Source: Entomortierella parvispora (taxonomy: Eukaryota; Mortierellomycota; Mortierellomycetes; Mortierellales; Mortierellaceae). Taken from it: a DNA stretch of 64,000 nt. This document shows positions 1-10,535 of this stretch, one piece after another (position 1 is the stretch's first letter; each line of letters starts with the position of its first letter). The position numbers were made by a program, and so were the translations under genes. The notes below the pieces were generated by a model. That model was given only the letters and a program-made list of their open reading frames with translations. It was not told the origin of the DNA and ran no database searches. The DNA lies in assembly GCA_963573315.1 (NCBI GenBank), contig OY752150.1, forward strand, positions 620,001 through 684,000. The letters are read 5' to 3'.

Positions 1-674
1 CATCCAACAGAAGTCAGGTTACGGAGAAGGGCAGACAAGTTTGACAGGAGTAGAGGTATCTATAGCACCAGAGTGTGCCACAACTCTTTCGCGGCTTGAG
101 TCGCGTTCGAGTTGCACTCCTTTTACCAGTCGCAGAACGTCCCTGGGCTCGCGTAAGCGTAGGAACGAGATCAATGGCGGACAATGCAGGAGGCCATCAG
201 TGAATGAAAGCGTGCCGCATGACGGGCAAAGACCGCGAAACTAACCCAAAGCTCTTGAGTCCTGAAATCAATCCATTGGGAAGGTGTCGAGCCTCCCCAA
301 CAGAAGCCAGAATGCGGAGAGGGCAGGCAAAGGAGGTGGAGAAAAATGTGCAGACACCAGAGTCATACCTTGTAAATGAAATGTGCTCGCGAGCAGTAGT
401 AGTGGTACTTCAACAACGACGGAGACACTTTTCGCTGGCGGTGGCTAATGAACGCGTGGTTTTGAAGATGGCTCCAGGATGCAGAGCAAGTAAGGGAAAA
501 GGGCCATGAAGGAAGGAGCGAAGGAGCGAATGAAAGGCGGTGACGGATAGAAAATTTAGCAAGGAATTTTTTATTGTTTAATTTATAACTTATTCAAGGT
601 AAATTGGTAAAGGTCAGTTCAGTTTGCATGCATCTCCATTTCTTTTCCCTTCATTACATCCTCGACATTCGGCC
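1..674. other. Left-edge intergenic stretch
   Basis: No supportable gene. Short open frames occur on both strands but show no family motif or convincing splice pattern. The minus strand around 370-510 has a short ATG frame and a possible donor, so the first exon of a gene lying to the left could be here; this cannot be decided from the window. The end of the stretch is AT-rich and should hold the promoter of the GPATCH8-like gene. Confidence 0.4.
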
Positions 675-2302
675 ATGCAACAATTGCCTCCGCAGCAACA
701 GCAGCAACAAGTCCAGCGTTTCTACCGTCAAGAACTAGAACAGTTAGCACAAGTAAGGTTGACACGCCTGCCTCTTACCTCCCTTTCCCGGCAGTATTCT
801 CTGTAAAAATCATCAGGAGCACAATGAAGATAAAAAGAAATGGAAACGCCAGATCTTATCCATCTTTTGTCTTCCTTCGGAAACAACCTTCTTTCCACCA
901 ACTTTTCTACGCAAACAGACCAGAGATGCTCTTCGAGCTAAACATCGTCCCACTGGGTCTGATGAATCCGACTCGGATCTGAGCGACAGCTACGATGATG
1001 AACATGCTTCTAGATATTCCACAGAGGCTGCTAGTATGGAGACCCACATTCCAGAGACCAATGTTGGATACCGGCTACTTCTCAAGATGGGATGGAAAGC
1101 AGGGACAGGACTAGGACAAAATGCCTCTGGTAAATGTTTTGCTATGATCGTTGGAGAACTGTGGCCAAAGTCCTTCTATTGTTCCTTAACAGCATACTCT
1201 TGGTCATTTCCGTTAGGACGGACGGCACCTATCCCAATCGAGCGCAAAAACGACGCATTGGGGATTGGAAAGCAGGAAGTCGACCGATGGTACACAGAAA
1301 ACAGTACAGCCCAGAGGAAAGCACTCGAGGTTGAACGGCAGGCCGCGGAGACTGACCATGAAAGGATGAAGCGAGAGGTAAAGAGAACAATCTCAAAACA
1401 AATTCAAACTGGAGATCTACTGGGACAATGGCTCAAAAAAAGAGAATTCAACTTGTTCACTATCTTAGGCACAAGTCGAGCAGCAGAAAGCAATTCAAGC
1501 AGAACTGGAGGCAGTCAAGTCTGCATTTTATTGCGCTCTCTGTGATAAGCAGTATGAACGCATATCTGATTTCGAGGTTCATCTTAGTTCATACGACCAC
1601 AACCACAAGAAGGTGGGCACATGCTTATACCCTTGAGTTGATCTTGTTGCAGATGGATAGTTTGTACGGTTCTAACCTTCTGAGATCTTCTAATAGCGTT
1701 TCAAGGATATGAAAGAGACCAGCCGCGCAGGCGCTGCTAATGCCAACAGCAAGATCAAAGACAAGGAGCGCAAGAGAGAAGAGAGGGAGCTCGCCAGGAT
1801 GCAGGAGGCGGCACTCAAGAGGGCTGGCGTGTCTTCCCTCACTGCTGCAACTCCTCTTTCAACACCTCCACCACCTCCACCCACTGAGAAGCCGTCAGGG
1901 TCGGCTCCAATGTCAGGATTCCAGCCCATAAAATTCTCGGGATTTCAGTCTGTTTGCTCACCTCAGATCGGCGGTTCCAGTTCCTCGCAGGAATCGCGGA
2001 ACACGGCTCCAGCTTCAACATCCGTTGCGTCTACCCAGGAAAGCAATGGGTTTCAGCCTGTCAAACTGGGAGGTTTCCAACCCGTAAAATTGGGTGGAGG
2101 TGGATTTAAGCCTGTCAAGCTTGGCGGATTTCAACCTGTCGATGACGATGAACCCGAGGCAGCAAGTATCTCTACTCTTCCTGGATCCTCTGCGGTGTCT
2201 TCTTTATCACAGCCATCCGAGACTGGGGCACCAAAGATGGGATTCCAACCGATCAAGATGAAGATTGGCGGGTTTCAACTGAAACGACCAGGCGCTAAAT
2301 AG
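675..2302 (+). CDS. G-patch and C2H2 zinc-finger protein, GPATCH8/ZNF804-like
   Basis: Five exons (675-752, 919-1129, 1217-1377, 1469-1612, 1697-2302) give a 399-residue protein. A Gln-rich start and an acidic stretch (about residues 37-55) precede a G-patch at about 73-110, with GYRLLLKMGWKAGTGLG followed by GRTAPIPI as in human GPATCH8. A charged helical segment leads to a C2H2 finger (C172, C175, H188, H194) with the YCALCDKQYE signature of the GPATCH8/ZNF804 family. The C-terminal third is low complexity, with repeated GFQPVKLGG units that end close to the stop. G-patch proteins usually act in RNA processing, often as helicase cofactors, so a nuclear RNA role is inferred. The ATG at 675 was chosen because exon 1 joins exon 2 in phase. 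The FQPVK repeats are not known to me as a domain. Confidence 0.85.
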
Positions 2303-2384
2303 TTCATTAGTGTGTGAGCTCAAGTAAAAACCGATTGAGTATTGAGATGGGAAAAAATACAGAGTGGGAATTGCTTCCCGTTGT

Positions 2385-2390
2385 TTTATT
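2385..2390 (-). terminator. Poly(A) signal, LYS1
   Basis: AATAAA on the minus strand 18 bases beyond the stop of the saccharopine dehydrogenase gene. The + strand GPATCH8-like gene ends 82 bases away, so the two transcripts converge here. Confidence 0.5.
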
Positions 2391-2407
2391 TGTTGCATGC
2401 AGGTTAT

Positions 2408-3776
2408 TTACTGGTGGGCCCTCATTGACTTGACCTTCTCATGGAAGAGAGCCTCTGCGCCACCCCAGACGGGGCTCTGGTCACGACGCTCCAAGTCAAT
2501 GATGGTAGGCAGCAAATCTCTTGAGAAGGCCTCACTGGACTCTCTTGGCAACAATGTGGGCAAGTGATCGATCGAGCAGACATCCAAAGGCAGGTTGTTG
2601 TTCTTTGTCACGACCTCAACCACGGCCTTGTCAAAGGTAGTGTTGACAGAGTAAACAGGGATGGGGTTGTGGGGGTTGGTGGTATCACAAGACACATCGA
2701 CAATCACGGACAGCTTTCTGTCCTCGTCCAACATGGCTGGAGTGAAGAAGGGGGGAATGGGCTGGTTCAGGTAGATACAGTTGACAAAGATCTCGGATTG
2801 CAAGATCCGCGGGAAGGGCCCTCCCTCCTTGGTCTCGGCCATGTCCCAGCGGATAATCTTTTCCTCTGGGATACCCACGGCCTTTGCAAAATCGCAGGCA
2901 CCCTTTCCACAGCGTCCCAAAGCGCCCATGACCATGACCTCGGGAACATGGTTGTTGTTTAAAGCGACTAAAGAGGATTCCAAAAAAAAAAAGTCAGGTC
3001 AGCGATCCAGTCTCAAAAAAAAAAAAAAAATTGAGCCATTCGATTCGATTCGATAATCTTCTGATCCAACTCTCTAGATCAAATCTCACCCAGGTTCTGT
3101 TTTTTTCCTTACCTGCTCGTCCGAGACGTTCCTTGATATGAGAGATCAGTGTAGCCTCGTTGGGGAAAGGCTTGTAAGGGGGTAAAGGCTGACCGGGGTT
3201 CAGCTTCTGATGACACCAATCGTCCACACCGATGGCAGCGCCTGCGAATCCAGCATGGTATCCAAAGGCGGCCACACGACGTCCATTGGCATCGTTCAAG
3301 AACTCGAGATCTAAGATGGTGCCCTTGCCTTCATCAAATCGTCCCAGGATATCGGTCCAGCCTCCCTGGTTCTTGAAACAATGAGCAAAAAAGATGTGCG
3401 TGTGACACAAAGGATCCGTCTCGCCTTCAGGAAGTTCCTTCAACCCCACAATATAGGCATCTTCGGGGGCCTTGCGCCATTCTCCGATTGGAACCATATG
3501 ACATCCGACCCTAGGAGATGCAGGAGAAGGAGGAGGGAGAAAAAAATATAGGAAACGATTAGTAAACGAGGGTGATCGGAGGATGAATAGGAAAAAAAAA
3601 AAGAAAGAAAGAATGAACCCTTACTTTTCATATTCCTCGTCGTCAAAGATACGCTCGCGTGAACGTTCTACTGTGATTTTGAATCCACGGTCAAGGAGGG
3701 TCTTGCAGGTGGAAGGGGTCAAGGCAGCACGATGCTCCATAGCCTTGGTCTCTGCTCTAAGCCAAAGGTAAACCAT
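2408..3776 (-). CDS. LYS1: Saccharopine dehydrogenase (NAD+, L-lysine-forming)
   Basis: Catalyses the last step of the fungal aminoadipate pathway: saccharopine + NAD+ to L-lysine + 2-oxoglutarate. Three exons (3776-3625, 3510-3113, 2967-2408) encode 369 residues, the normal family length. The N-terminal [16 protein letters not shown] matches yeast Lys1. The active-site Lys (in GLKELPE) and His (in [10 protein letters not shown]) are both present, as are the [10 protein letters not shown] nucleotide-binding loop, [10 protein letters not shown] and the [14 protein letters not shown] segment. Residue 1 is fixed by family alignment; an in-frame upstream extension is only the 5' leader. A minus-strand TATA-like CTATAAAAG lies near 3957-3965. 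The C-terminus (RAHQ) has no peroxisomal SRL-type signal, unlike the yeast enzyme, so it may be cytosolic (inference). Confidence 0.96.
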
Positions 3777-4229
3777 TGTTGAATATGTATGTGTATGTGA
3801 TGGGGTCGTGGGAAAAAGAGGGGGGAAGGAGAATGGTATGTTTCTGATCACGAGCAAAGCGACAGAAGACTAGTGTGCGTGCGTGAGTGCGACGGTGGTG
3901 AGTGGGTGAGTGAAGTGAAGTGAAGAAAAAGGAGGGTCGCAGGAAGTGGCCGTCTCTTTTATAGAGAGACCAGTTGGCCCTGCGCAGTGATCTCGGCAAG
4001 CCAGGGCACCCGTCACGAAGGGTCCCTGCCCTTTGCCTCAAGATCATCGTCGTCCCACAGCCATCAGGCACGGCCTCGGATCATCTATCTCATATCATAT
4101 CGTATCAGCATCAAACACAAAATTCACACAGTGTCACATCGGATTACTGATTTTTGCCTTTACACAGATCTGATTGATTAGATTTCGAATTTTATTCTAC
4201 AGAGGGTGATTAAGGGTCCGATTCTTTCT
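3777..4229. other. LYS1 promoter and 3' region of the Kre9-like gene
   Basis: No gene seen. It contains the GA/GT-rich leader of LYS1 (3777-3960), the TATA-like element near 3960, then AT-rich sequence with a minus-strand AATAAA at 4191-4196 for the downstream gene. Confidence 0.5.
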
Positions 4230-4835
4230 TTAGATCATCATGGCGATCGCAGCAAGGACAACCACAGCAGACGAGCCAACAACCTTGAGGGAGCCAGCAC
4301 CGTTGGGCTGGTTAGTGGCGTTGGGCGAGCTGGGGGTCGTCGCACTGGCTCCGGCCGAGACGGGAGGTGCCGAGGTGGCGCTAGTGGCAGCAACCGAGGT
4401 GGCAGCAGCCGAGGTGGCAGCAGGAGCGGTCGTGACGGGGTCAATGCCCTTGATGGTAAAGTGGGAGGAGTACGACTGAAGGGGCTCAGTGTCAACATGG
4501 ATCGAATAAACGTTGCTGGTGGTCAAGTTGGCGGGGAGGGTAACGGTGGCCGACTTGCTCTTCAAGCAGTTGAGCTTGCCAATGGCGGGGATGCCAGGGA
4601 CACGGACCTGGTTGGTGTCATCGACACCTCCGGTACCCTTGTAGAGGACAATGTCAAGATCACCAGTGTTCTGGGAATTACAAACGTTGGTCCAAGAGAC
4701 AGTGTGGGTCTTTCCAGCAGTCCAGACAGTGGCAGTGATGGGCTCGGAGTAGTAGAGACGACCCTCATCAGCACCAGGGGACTGGGCAGCAACAACGGCG
4801 ACGGAGGCAAGAGCAAAGATGGCAGAGTACTTCAT
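4230..4835 (-). CDS. Secreted GPI-anchored Ser/Thr-rich protein, Kre9/Knh1-like
   Basis: A single exon of 201 residues. A signal peptide (residues 1-18, ending VVAAQS) is followed by a beta-sandwich domain at about 25-120 with the Kre9/Knh1-like pattern: YYSEPITATVWTAGKTHTV, DIVLYKG, a VPGIP turn, VTLPANL and YSIHVDT. Residues 125-175 are Ala/Ser/Thr-rich and probably O-glycosylated. The C-terminus is a hydrophobic tail (VVGSSAVVVLAAIAMMI) preceded by small residues, as expected for a GPI signal. Family members sit in the cell wall or plasma membrane and relate to beta-glucan assembly. A TATA-like CTATAAAG lies about 155 bases upstream (near 4992). A long open frame on the other strand is an antisense shadow of the Ala/Thr repeats. 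The family fit is good; the precise role is not known. Confidence 0.88.
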   Translation of the reverse strand: MKYSAIFALASVAVVAAQSPGADEGRLYYSEPITATVWTAGKTHTVSWTNVCNSQNTGDLDIVLYKGTGGVDDTNQVRVPGIPAIGKLNCLKSKSATVTLPANLTTSNVYSIHVDTEPLQSYSSHFTIKGIDPVTTAPAATSAAATSVAATSATSAPPVSAGASATTPSSPNATNQPNGAGSLKVVGSSAVVVLAAIAMMI

Positions 4836-5916
4836 TGTGATGAGTTTGGATGGGGTGGAGAAAAGGAATTTGGGGGCAGGGGGTAGATGTTCGTTCGTGG
4901 TATAACGTCAGGCTGAAACTGAGTAGGTAGGGGGAATCCTTTGGGTGGTAGTGATCAAAGAGTTCATCCCCGGGGTCGGGGATAGCTTCCTCTTTATAGT
5001 CCCCTGGATCATAACTGCATGCAGAACCCATCTCGGTGTCCCGCTTCATGTATGAAGGTGTGGTTAAAATAGAACTCACTGGCTTGCTGTACTGCACCAT
5101 TCCAGACATTCTTTCCAGAAAGAAAAGTCGCGTCGTAGTTCTCGCCACTGGGCTCTCTCATCCACTCCGCCCTTTTGTCTACTGCCCTTTTAGTTAATCG
5201 ATGGGAAAGGAAACGCATTCATCATCACAGGCCGGTATTGTGTGTCGTTCCAAGCGCTTGGAGGAGCACTGCACAAGTCTCAATACAAAACGCAAAAGAA
5301 AAAAAGATGAGAGCCTTCGTTGTTCCACTCGCGTGAGTTAACCGTTGCGACAAACCCGAAGACCTCGTTGACACAAAGCGCAAACACTCCTAATTCCAAT
5401 TAAAGTTGGTGAGTTACCGAGATTTGTTCCTGTTTCCAACGGAACATTGAGAAGGCCAGCATTGGGAGGGGTCACATTCGTGCGCCAAAAATATCTCTGT
5501 CCATGCACAGTCGCCACTTGAAGTCTAGCCCCCTGCACTCTGCTGAAAACGGGTCGGGTTGTTCATCGCTGATCTCAGCCCCGGCTCGAGTGTGGTGTTG
5601 TACTTCACAAAAATTACAATGACGAAAGAGTACTTTGATGCATTGGCGGAGGATGGTGATGGAATGGAGCCAGTGCGGGGTTTTCGACTTTTCGTCGGAG
5701 ACGACGTTGGCTCATTTGAAATGGATAATACGTACTGCACTACGTACTTTTGGACAGCACGCGTCTCCAACATCTGGGAAGCCAGCAGGCCCAGCTGGAC
5801 AGTCACAAATAATAACCAAGCCACAACAATGCCAGGTTGAATGAGAACTACATTCGTAAACTCGACTTGCCACACACAACCATCTCCAAACAAGGAAGCG
5901 AGCGAGAAAGCAGAGA
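4836..5916. other. Divergent intergenic region with ambiguous open frames
   Basis: Holds the promoter of the Kre9-like gene (4840-5010) and, on the right, that of the + strand LGLGAKY-motif gene. Between about 5340 and 5880 both strands contain protein-like open frames, described as a finding, but neither could be assembled into a supported gene. Confidence 0.35.
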
Positions 5917-6876
5917 ATGTCAGAGCAAGTAACGTCAGTGACTGGAGCGACGGTCGGAGGACACTTGACCAAGAAACAGCGCAAGGAACAATTTGAGGCC
6001 TTGGACGCCTTGAAGACTCAGCTGGATGTCTCGGTCTCTTTAGCACGATCCACAGTCTCTTCTTGGCTCTCGGCAGACGCATTTTCGGATGATGAGGATA
6101 GCGGATCCAGTAGTCCAGGAAGCTTTGTCTCTGCGTCAGCGGCTGTCAAACCTCGACAGGCAGGGTAATGATATCTGGAATACGTTTTTTTGTCTTTTTT
6201 TCTTGTTATTTGCATATCAGAATATCTCGAGGGGATCAAACTGATATGGAAGGCATTGTGGTTTCTAACGATCCCTTTGTATTTGTTCCATTAAATCAAA
6301 AAAAAAAGATTGGGACTTGGAGCAAAATATATTTCACACAAGGACGCGATGCGACACGTTCCTTTGAATGCTTTCGAATCCAAATTGAGGCGACAGTTGA
6401 CAGGAGGCGTTATCGGTGGAGAGATCCAAAGACAGGAAGAAGCTGACAAGAAGGCCCTTCCAGACAAATACATGGAGCACAAGTTGATGATGGCAGCCAA
6501 GCGGAAAGAGCTTCAACAGCAAGCAGAGGATGAAGAGGACAGTCGGACAAGGAATATCGGCACTGGTTCTACATCCTCCATCAAGAAATCCAACACCACA
6601 ACAACGCCCTCGCCTTCTTCAACCGGGCATCCCACACTCCAAAAGAAACAAAAACATCCCAAGGCGTATGTGGCGGCTGTACATCCTTCCATCCTGAAGG
6701 CCGCTGCTTCAGAGGGACATCAGGCTGCCATCTCAAACCCATCTTCAGGATCCAGCTCCAATAACCACAACAAGAAAAGGCCTACTGATTTCCTTTCAAC
6801 GTATCTGGATCAACGAGCCGAAAAAATGGCAAAGAAGAAGAGGAAAGGATTCATCAAAGGCTCTGACAGCGAATAA
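5917..6876 (+). CDS. Basic protein with LGLGAKY motif, tentatively DUF3245-like
   Basis: Two exons (5917-6164 and 6309-6876) encode 271 residues. The N-terminus (GHLTKKQRKEQFEALDALK) is a short coiled or helical segment, followed by an acidic Ser patch. Across the splice junction lies QAGLGLGAKYISH, then a conserved-looking LRRQLTGGVIGGEIQ helix. The last 90 residues are Lys/Ser/Asn-rich with several basic clusters (NKKRP, KMAKKKRKGF), suggesting nuclear or nucleolar location. The LGLGAKY core recalls small fungal DUF3245 proteins of unknown function; that link is from memory and tentative. The gene structure is well supported by phase and by acceptable GT/AG sites. Confidence 0.78.
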
Positions 6877-7241
6877 ACCAGTAAGGGCAATTTGTAAATA
6901 TCATGGACCCACGGAGGCGCGATGGAGTTTTAGATCGCGGGCGCGCAGTGCGCTCTTTTTTCAAGTCGCTTTTTGGTGTGGGAAGCTCTTCGAGAGTTCT
7001 ACATTCTATCGGACAGGGTCAGGCTGATAATGTTGATTGACTGATTGATTAACGACTTGGCATTGCGAACGCGCATATGAGTGATTAAGTGGACAGGTCA
7101 ACGACACTGGAGACTAATGGTCACGGATGCAACCAGGAACAATATAAATACTAGACACAAAGTTCTGGCAGCACAAAACAATACACACGCCTTCCTTCTA
7201 CTTATTACATAACTCCCCCCCGGCAAGAATCCCAAGCGACC
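6877..7241. promoter_or_regulatory. Promoter of the Cys-rich secreted protein
   Basis: No gene. An AATATAAATA TATA-like box at 7140-7149 lies about 95 bases before the ATG at 7242 and is followed by an AC-rich leader, a layout typical of strongly expressed fungal genes. Confidence 0.45.
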
Positions 7242-7775
7242 ATGTTGACCAACCTCAAAACCACAATCTACCTTGGAGCCGTGTTCTCTTTTTGCGCCGT
7301 CTCTTTTGCTTCTCCGCTCATTCCCGGTGCAGGCATTAACGGCAGTCCTGGAATCGCAGCCATCTCTGGAGGACCTGCAAGCGGACCCGGTTCTTCCATG
7401 GTCGTCAACCCGGTCTCACAGGCCACGACTGTTTCGAACGTGTTTGCAAACACAGACATTGCTCCCCAGGTAAATGTCGCGCCGACGATCCCTATCCCTT
7501 ATCCTTCTTATTACGGAGTCCCTGTCCCCGTCGCGTCCGGATACCCTGTACCGGTTCCCTCGGTTTTCAAGCGTTGCGACGGTGGCGACTGCTGCGAGGA
7601 TAGCTGCTTTGATGACTCTTGCTGTGGCGACGATGGCTTCTTTGGCAATGGCTTCTTTGGCAACGGATTTCTCGACGGTGACTTTGGCTGTCATGATCAC
7701 AATCACGGATTCGGGTTTCCTTCTAGCTTTCCTTGCGATTCCTCTTGCAATGGCGGATCTTTATTCCCTTTCTGA
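7242..7775 (+). CDS. Small secreted Gly/Pro- and Cys-rich protein, unrecognised
   Basis: A single exon of 177 residues, not recognised. A signal peptide (TTIYLGAVFSFCAVSFAS, residues 7-24) is followed by a Gly/Ser/Pro segment and a PVPVASGYPVPVPS stretch (about 93-106). A possible dibasic processing site (KR, near residue 110) precedes a Cys-rich tail with CDGGDCCEDSCFDDSCCG, tandem FFGNG units and a His-rich HDHNHGFGF. The Cys and His clusters could bind metal or form a disulfide knot. It lies between an AT-rich promoter with a TATA box and an AATAAA at 7900. Small, secreted and Cys-rich fits a wall, surface or effector-type protein, but no function can be assigned. Confidence 0.8.
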   Translation: MLTNLKTTIYLGAVFSFCAVSFASPLIPGAGINGSPGIAAISGGPASGPGSSMVVNPVSQATTVSNVFANTDIAPQVNVAPTIPIPYPSYYGVPVPVASGYPVPVPSVFKRCDGGDCCEDSCFDDSCCGDDGFFGNGFFGNGFLDGDFGCHDHNHGFGFPSSFPCDSSCNGGSLFPF

Positions 7776-7899
7776 AAAGAAAGATTGAACCTCACAGTCT
7801 TACGCCTGTACTTCCTGCCTGTACTTCCTGTTTTGAGAACCAGAGGGATTCAGGCAAAAAAATGGCCTACTGTGCACTCACTCATACTCTCCATAATGA

Positions 7900-7905
7900 A
7901 ATAAA
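7900..7905 (+). terminator. Poly(A) signal, Cys-rich secreted protein gene
   Basis: AATAAA 125 bases beyond the stop. The minus-strand gene that starts its 3' end at 7963 has its own AATAAA complement at 7944-7949, so two 3' ends converge. Confidence 0.5.
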
Positions 7906-7962
7906 GATAAACTCAAGGAAAAAAAAATACGTCTGGCTGGTTTTTTATTGCCTCGGTGGGAT

Positions 7963-10535
7963 TTACTGTGCTTCGTTTTGGGAAGCTTTGGCAGACAAGA
8001 ACGGGCATGCCTTCATGGCTTCTGGATTCGAAAAGTCGACACCGGGGATAGCAGGATGATCTGACGGCACGGTGGATTGCACCGCAACAACAGGCGCCTC
8101 CTCTTTCTTCTTGGCGGACAAGAATGGACATGCTCTGACAGCTTCTGGGTCATTGAAGTCCACTCCGGGAATGGCGGGATGATCAGAAGGCACAGTCGCT
8201 TTTTCCCGAGTATCTGTTTCTTCGACTGCCTCTGCCTTGGCCGAGAGGAAGGGGCATGATTTGATTGCTTCAGGGTCCGAAAAGTCTACTCCTGGAATGT
8301 TGGGGTGATCAGCCGGTACAGTGGTCTGGCCTTGCTTGCCTGCAAGATATGGGCAAGCTTGGGCAGGATCTTGAGCAGACTCTGAGGCGCCAGTGGTGAG
8401 CGCGATTTCTTCCGTTTCATCGTCTTCACCATGTTCCTTGATCCATTCTGCAAAAGGAAAGCGGAGCAAATCCTTCTCACCCTCCAATGGCTCAAAGAAC
8501 TTGTTCAAATCACTCATTGATTCGGATTCTTTCTTGTTGTCTTGCAACTGCGACAAATGATCCTGGTACCTCCGATTCAGCCTAGACTCAATAAGCACAA
8601 CCTCTTCATAGGTCGGTACCTGTGATGCTCTCTTGATGCCCTCAAACAGGAGCTAATAAATAACCAATAGGTTTAGTAAAGGGTTTCCTGAATATCAACA
8701 GCGACTGCAGAGAACGAATCTGTGAACATATTCTTACCTTTGCAAGGAGAGGGTCAAGGACAGCAATGTACTCGCGAATTGACTTTGACCAGTTGTTGTT
8801 GTACTTTTCCAAATTAGACACAATCTCATCCACCGATTTTGCATCCTAAAGCGTCCAAAAGAGAGCGGCTGTTAGATCGTAGTGCAAGTTAAAAAAGTTG
8901 CGTGGCAGGCCTTGTCAACATACCCCAAAGCACTCTTCAATCTCTGTCCGCCAAACATCAATCTTGGCTGGTCCGGGGTAGACAACCTCTGCATTCAAAG
9001 CCATCCTGATGGCCTGCACGGTATGAGGAGGAGGACATCCGGCAACAGAGAGGACGGCCTCTTCAATATCCTTCAGTTTTGCTGACGAGACAAAAAAATC
9101 GGCCAGGCCCAATTTACGCAGGTCTGGGCCACGCAGGATATAGTTTGGGCAGAAGGCAAGGTAATAACCCACCCCACGTGGCAATGGTCGTGGGCTGGTG
9201 TCGGCAACAGCCCTTGATTGTGTCATGGAGAGCAAATAAAGGCCGGCAAAAGGATTCTTGACTTGATTAGGGGTATCATCCAATTCTTGCAGAGGCGTGA
9301 AGGAAAGCGCGGCGTTTTCTGTAATGACGCGTTGAGCTCCAGAACCAAAAGCCAAATAGGCAGAGGACAGGGATACAATGCCATCAACAACCGCGACAAT
9401 AGGTCTCTGTGGCTCGGTTGAGAACTCTGTCATTTGCTGCACCAGAGAGTAGTATTGTCGCAAAAGCTCTGTCGATCCCGACTCTGGTTCGAAGTCCCCT
9501 TTTACAACAAGTCCACCACTGAACCACTTTTCATCCTTTGTGACAATCTGAGACTCTGGATCGCGCGCATCCTGACTTGACGTTCCAGTGTTGACGGTCC
9601 AGTAAATGGAGGTGATGGTCTCCTTCTCAGAGGCTGCAGTAATGGCCTCGCTCATTTTTGCCAAACGGATATTTGTAAGTTTGTTCCTGGTGGCTGGGGA
9701 ATGTGAGTGGACCTGAGCTGCGCCGGAAGAAACTGGGTAGGTGGAGGTCAAGAACTTTTTAGAGTCCTCGGCTAGTTCATTTCCGGATCCTTTGCCCTTG
9801 TTCTGCCAAAGATGGGCATACGGGCACGCAGGCGCGGCCATTGACTTTTCCATTTCTTTCCAAATCAGATAGGCTGGAAAGTCAAACAGTTCGATAAACC
9901 TATGTATGATCGGAAGGGGAGGTTTAGTGCTGGTTACAGCGGGGGGAGTAGTCAACAGAGGAGAAAGGAAAAAGAAAGATTACCTACCTGGCATAATAAA
10001 AGGCCTTTGCCTTCGTTATTTCTTTTTGAAGCGCGGCCTTGTCCAGGGCATTCTTGCCGTCTTTGAGGAGCTGTCCAATAAAGCTGGGAAGTCCTTGCTG
10101 GAACTTGGCATCATTGTCAAAGTCATATTCGTCAAAGCGCTTAAAGATGGGTACATTGGGGTCGTCGGAAGGTTGTTCAAGGTGTTTTCTCCAGGAGAGG
10201 AAATCGTCTAGATCAATCCGGACACCCTGCCTGTGTGAATGAGAGGAGCCAGGTTAAATATCGCGAAGCGAGAGCGCAGCACAGGAGATTAAATGTCCTC
10301 GGAGGAAGAAAGTGGCGAGTACATACCTAGTGGAAAAGTAGTATTGTTTCATTTTGAGCAGCTCTGAGAAGGAGGGTTCGATGGCCTTTGCCTCGGAGAT
10401 GGTCTTGAGTCCGGCCTGGAAGTCGGGGTCATTGTCCCAGTCGTAGGCGTGGAATCGATGAAAAGCTCCGAGCTCGGCGGGGGTGAATGGCAGCGAGGTG
10501 GTTGCCTGGAAGGCGTCTGTGGTGACGGAGACCAT
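7963..10535 (-). CDS. HIBCH/crotonase-fold protein with duplicated N-terminal motif and Cys-Pro repeats; probable pseudoenzyme
   Basis: Five exons (10535-10327, 10230-9988, 9899-8924, 8845-8738, 8652-7963) give 741 residues. The centre and C-terminal half follow 3-hydroxyisobutyryl-CoA hydrolase: RPIVAVVDGIVSLSSAYLAF, GYYLAFCPNYILRGPDLRKL, ECFGDAKSVDEIVSNLEKY and LLFEGIKRASQVPTYEEVV, in the family order. The glycine-rich oxyanion loop expected after VDGI is replaced by VSLSSA and the PET/DVGGG catalytic region is not recognisable, so hydrolase activity is doubtful. N-terminal to it are two copies of F-x-x-F-x-x-Y-D-x-D-N-D-x-x-F (about residues 24-40 and 99-114). C-terminal to it are three about 29-residue repeats ending in CPFLSAK, plus CPYLAG and CPYAHL; Cys 176, 612, 645, 687 and 728. 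It has no obvious targeting signal. A mitochondrial ribosome-associated HIBCH homologue (mS47/Ehd3 type) is an alternative view of the core. Confidence 0.85.

Noticed and set aside
4206-4886. Gly/Arg/Ser-rich open frame opposite the Kre9-like gene
   Set aside because: Exact antisense of Ala/Thr-rich coding sequence; no domain, and the minus gene has a signal peptide, domain and GPI tail.
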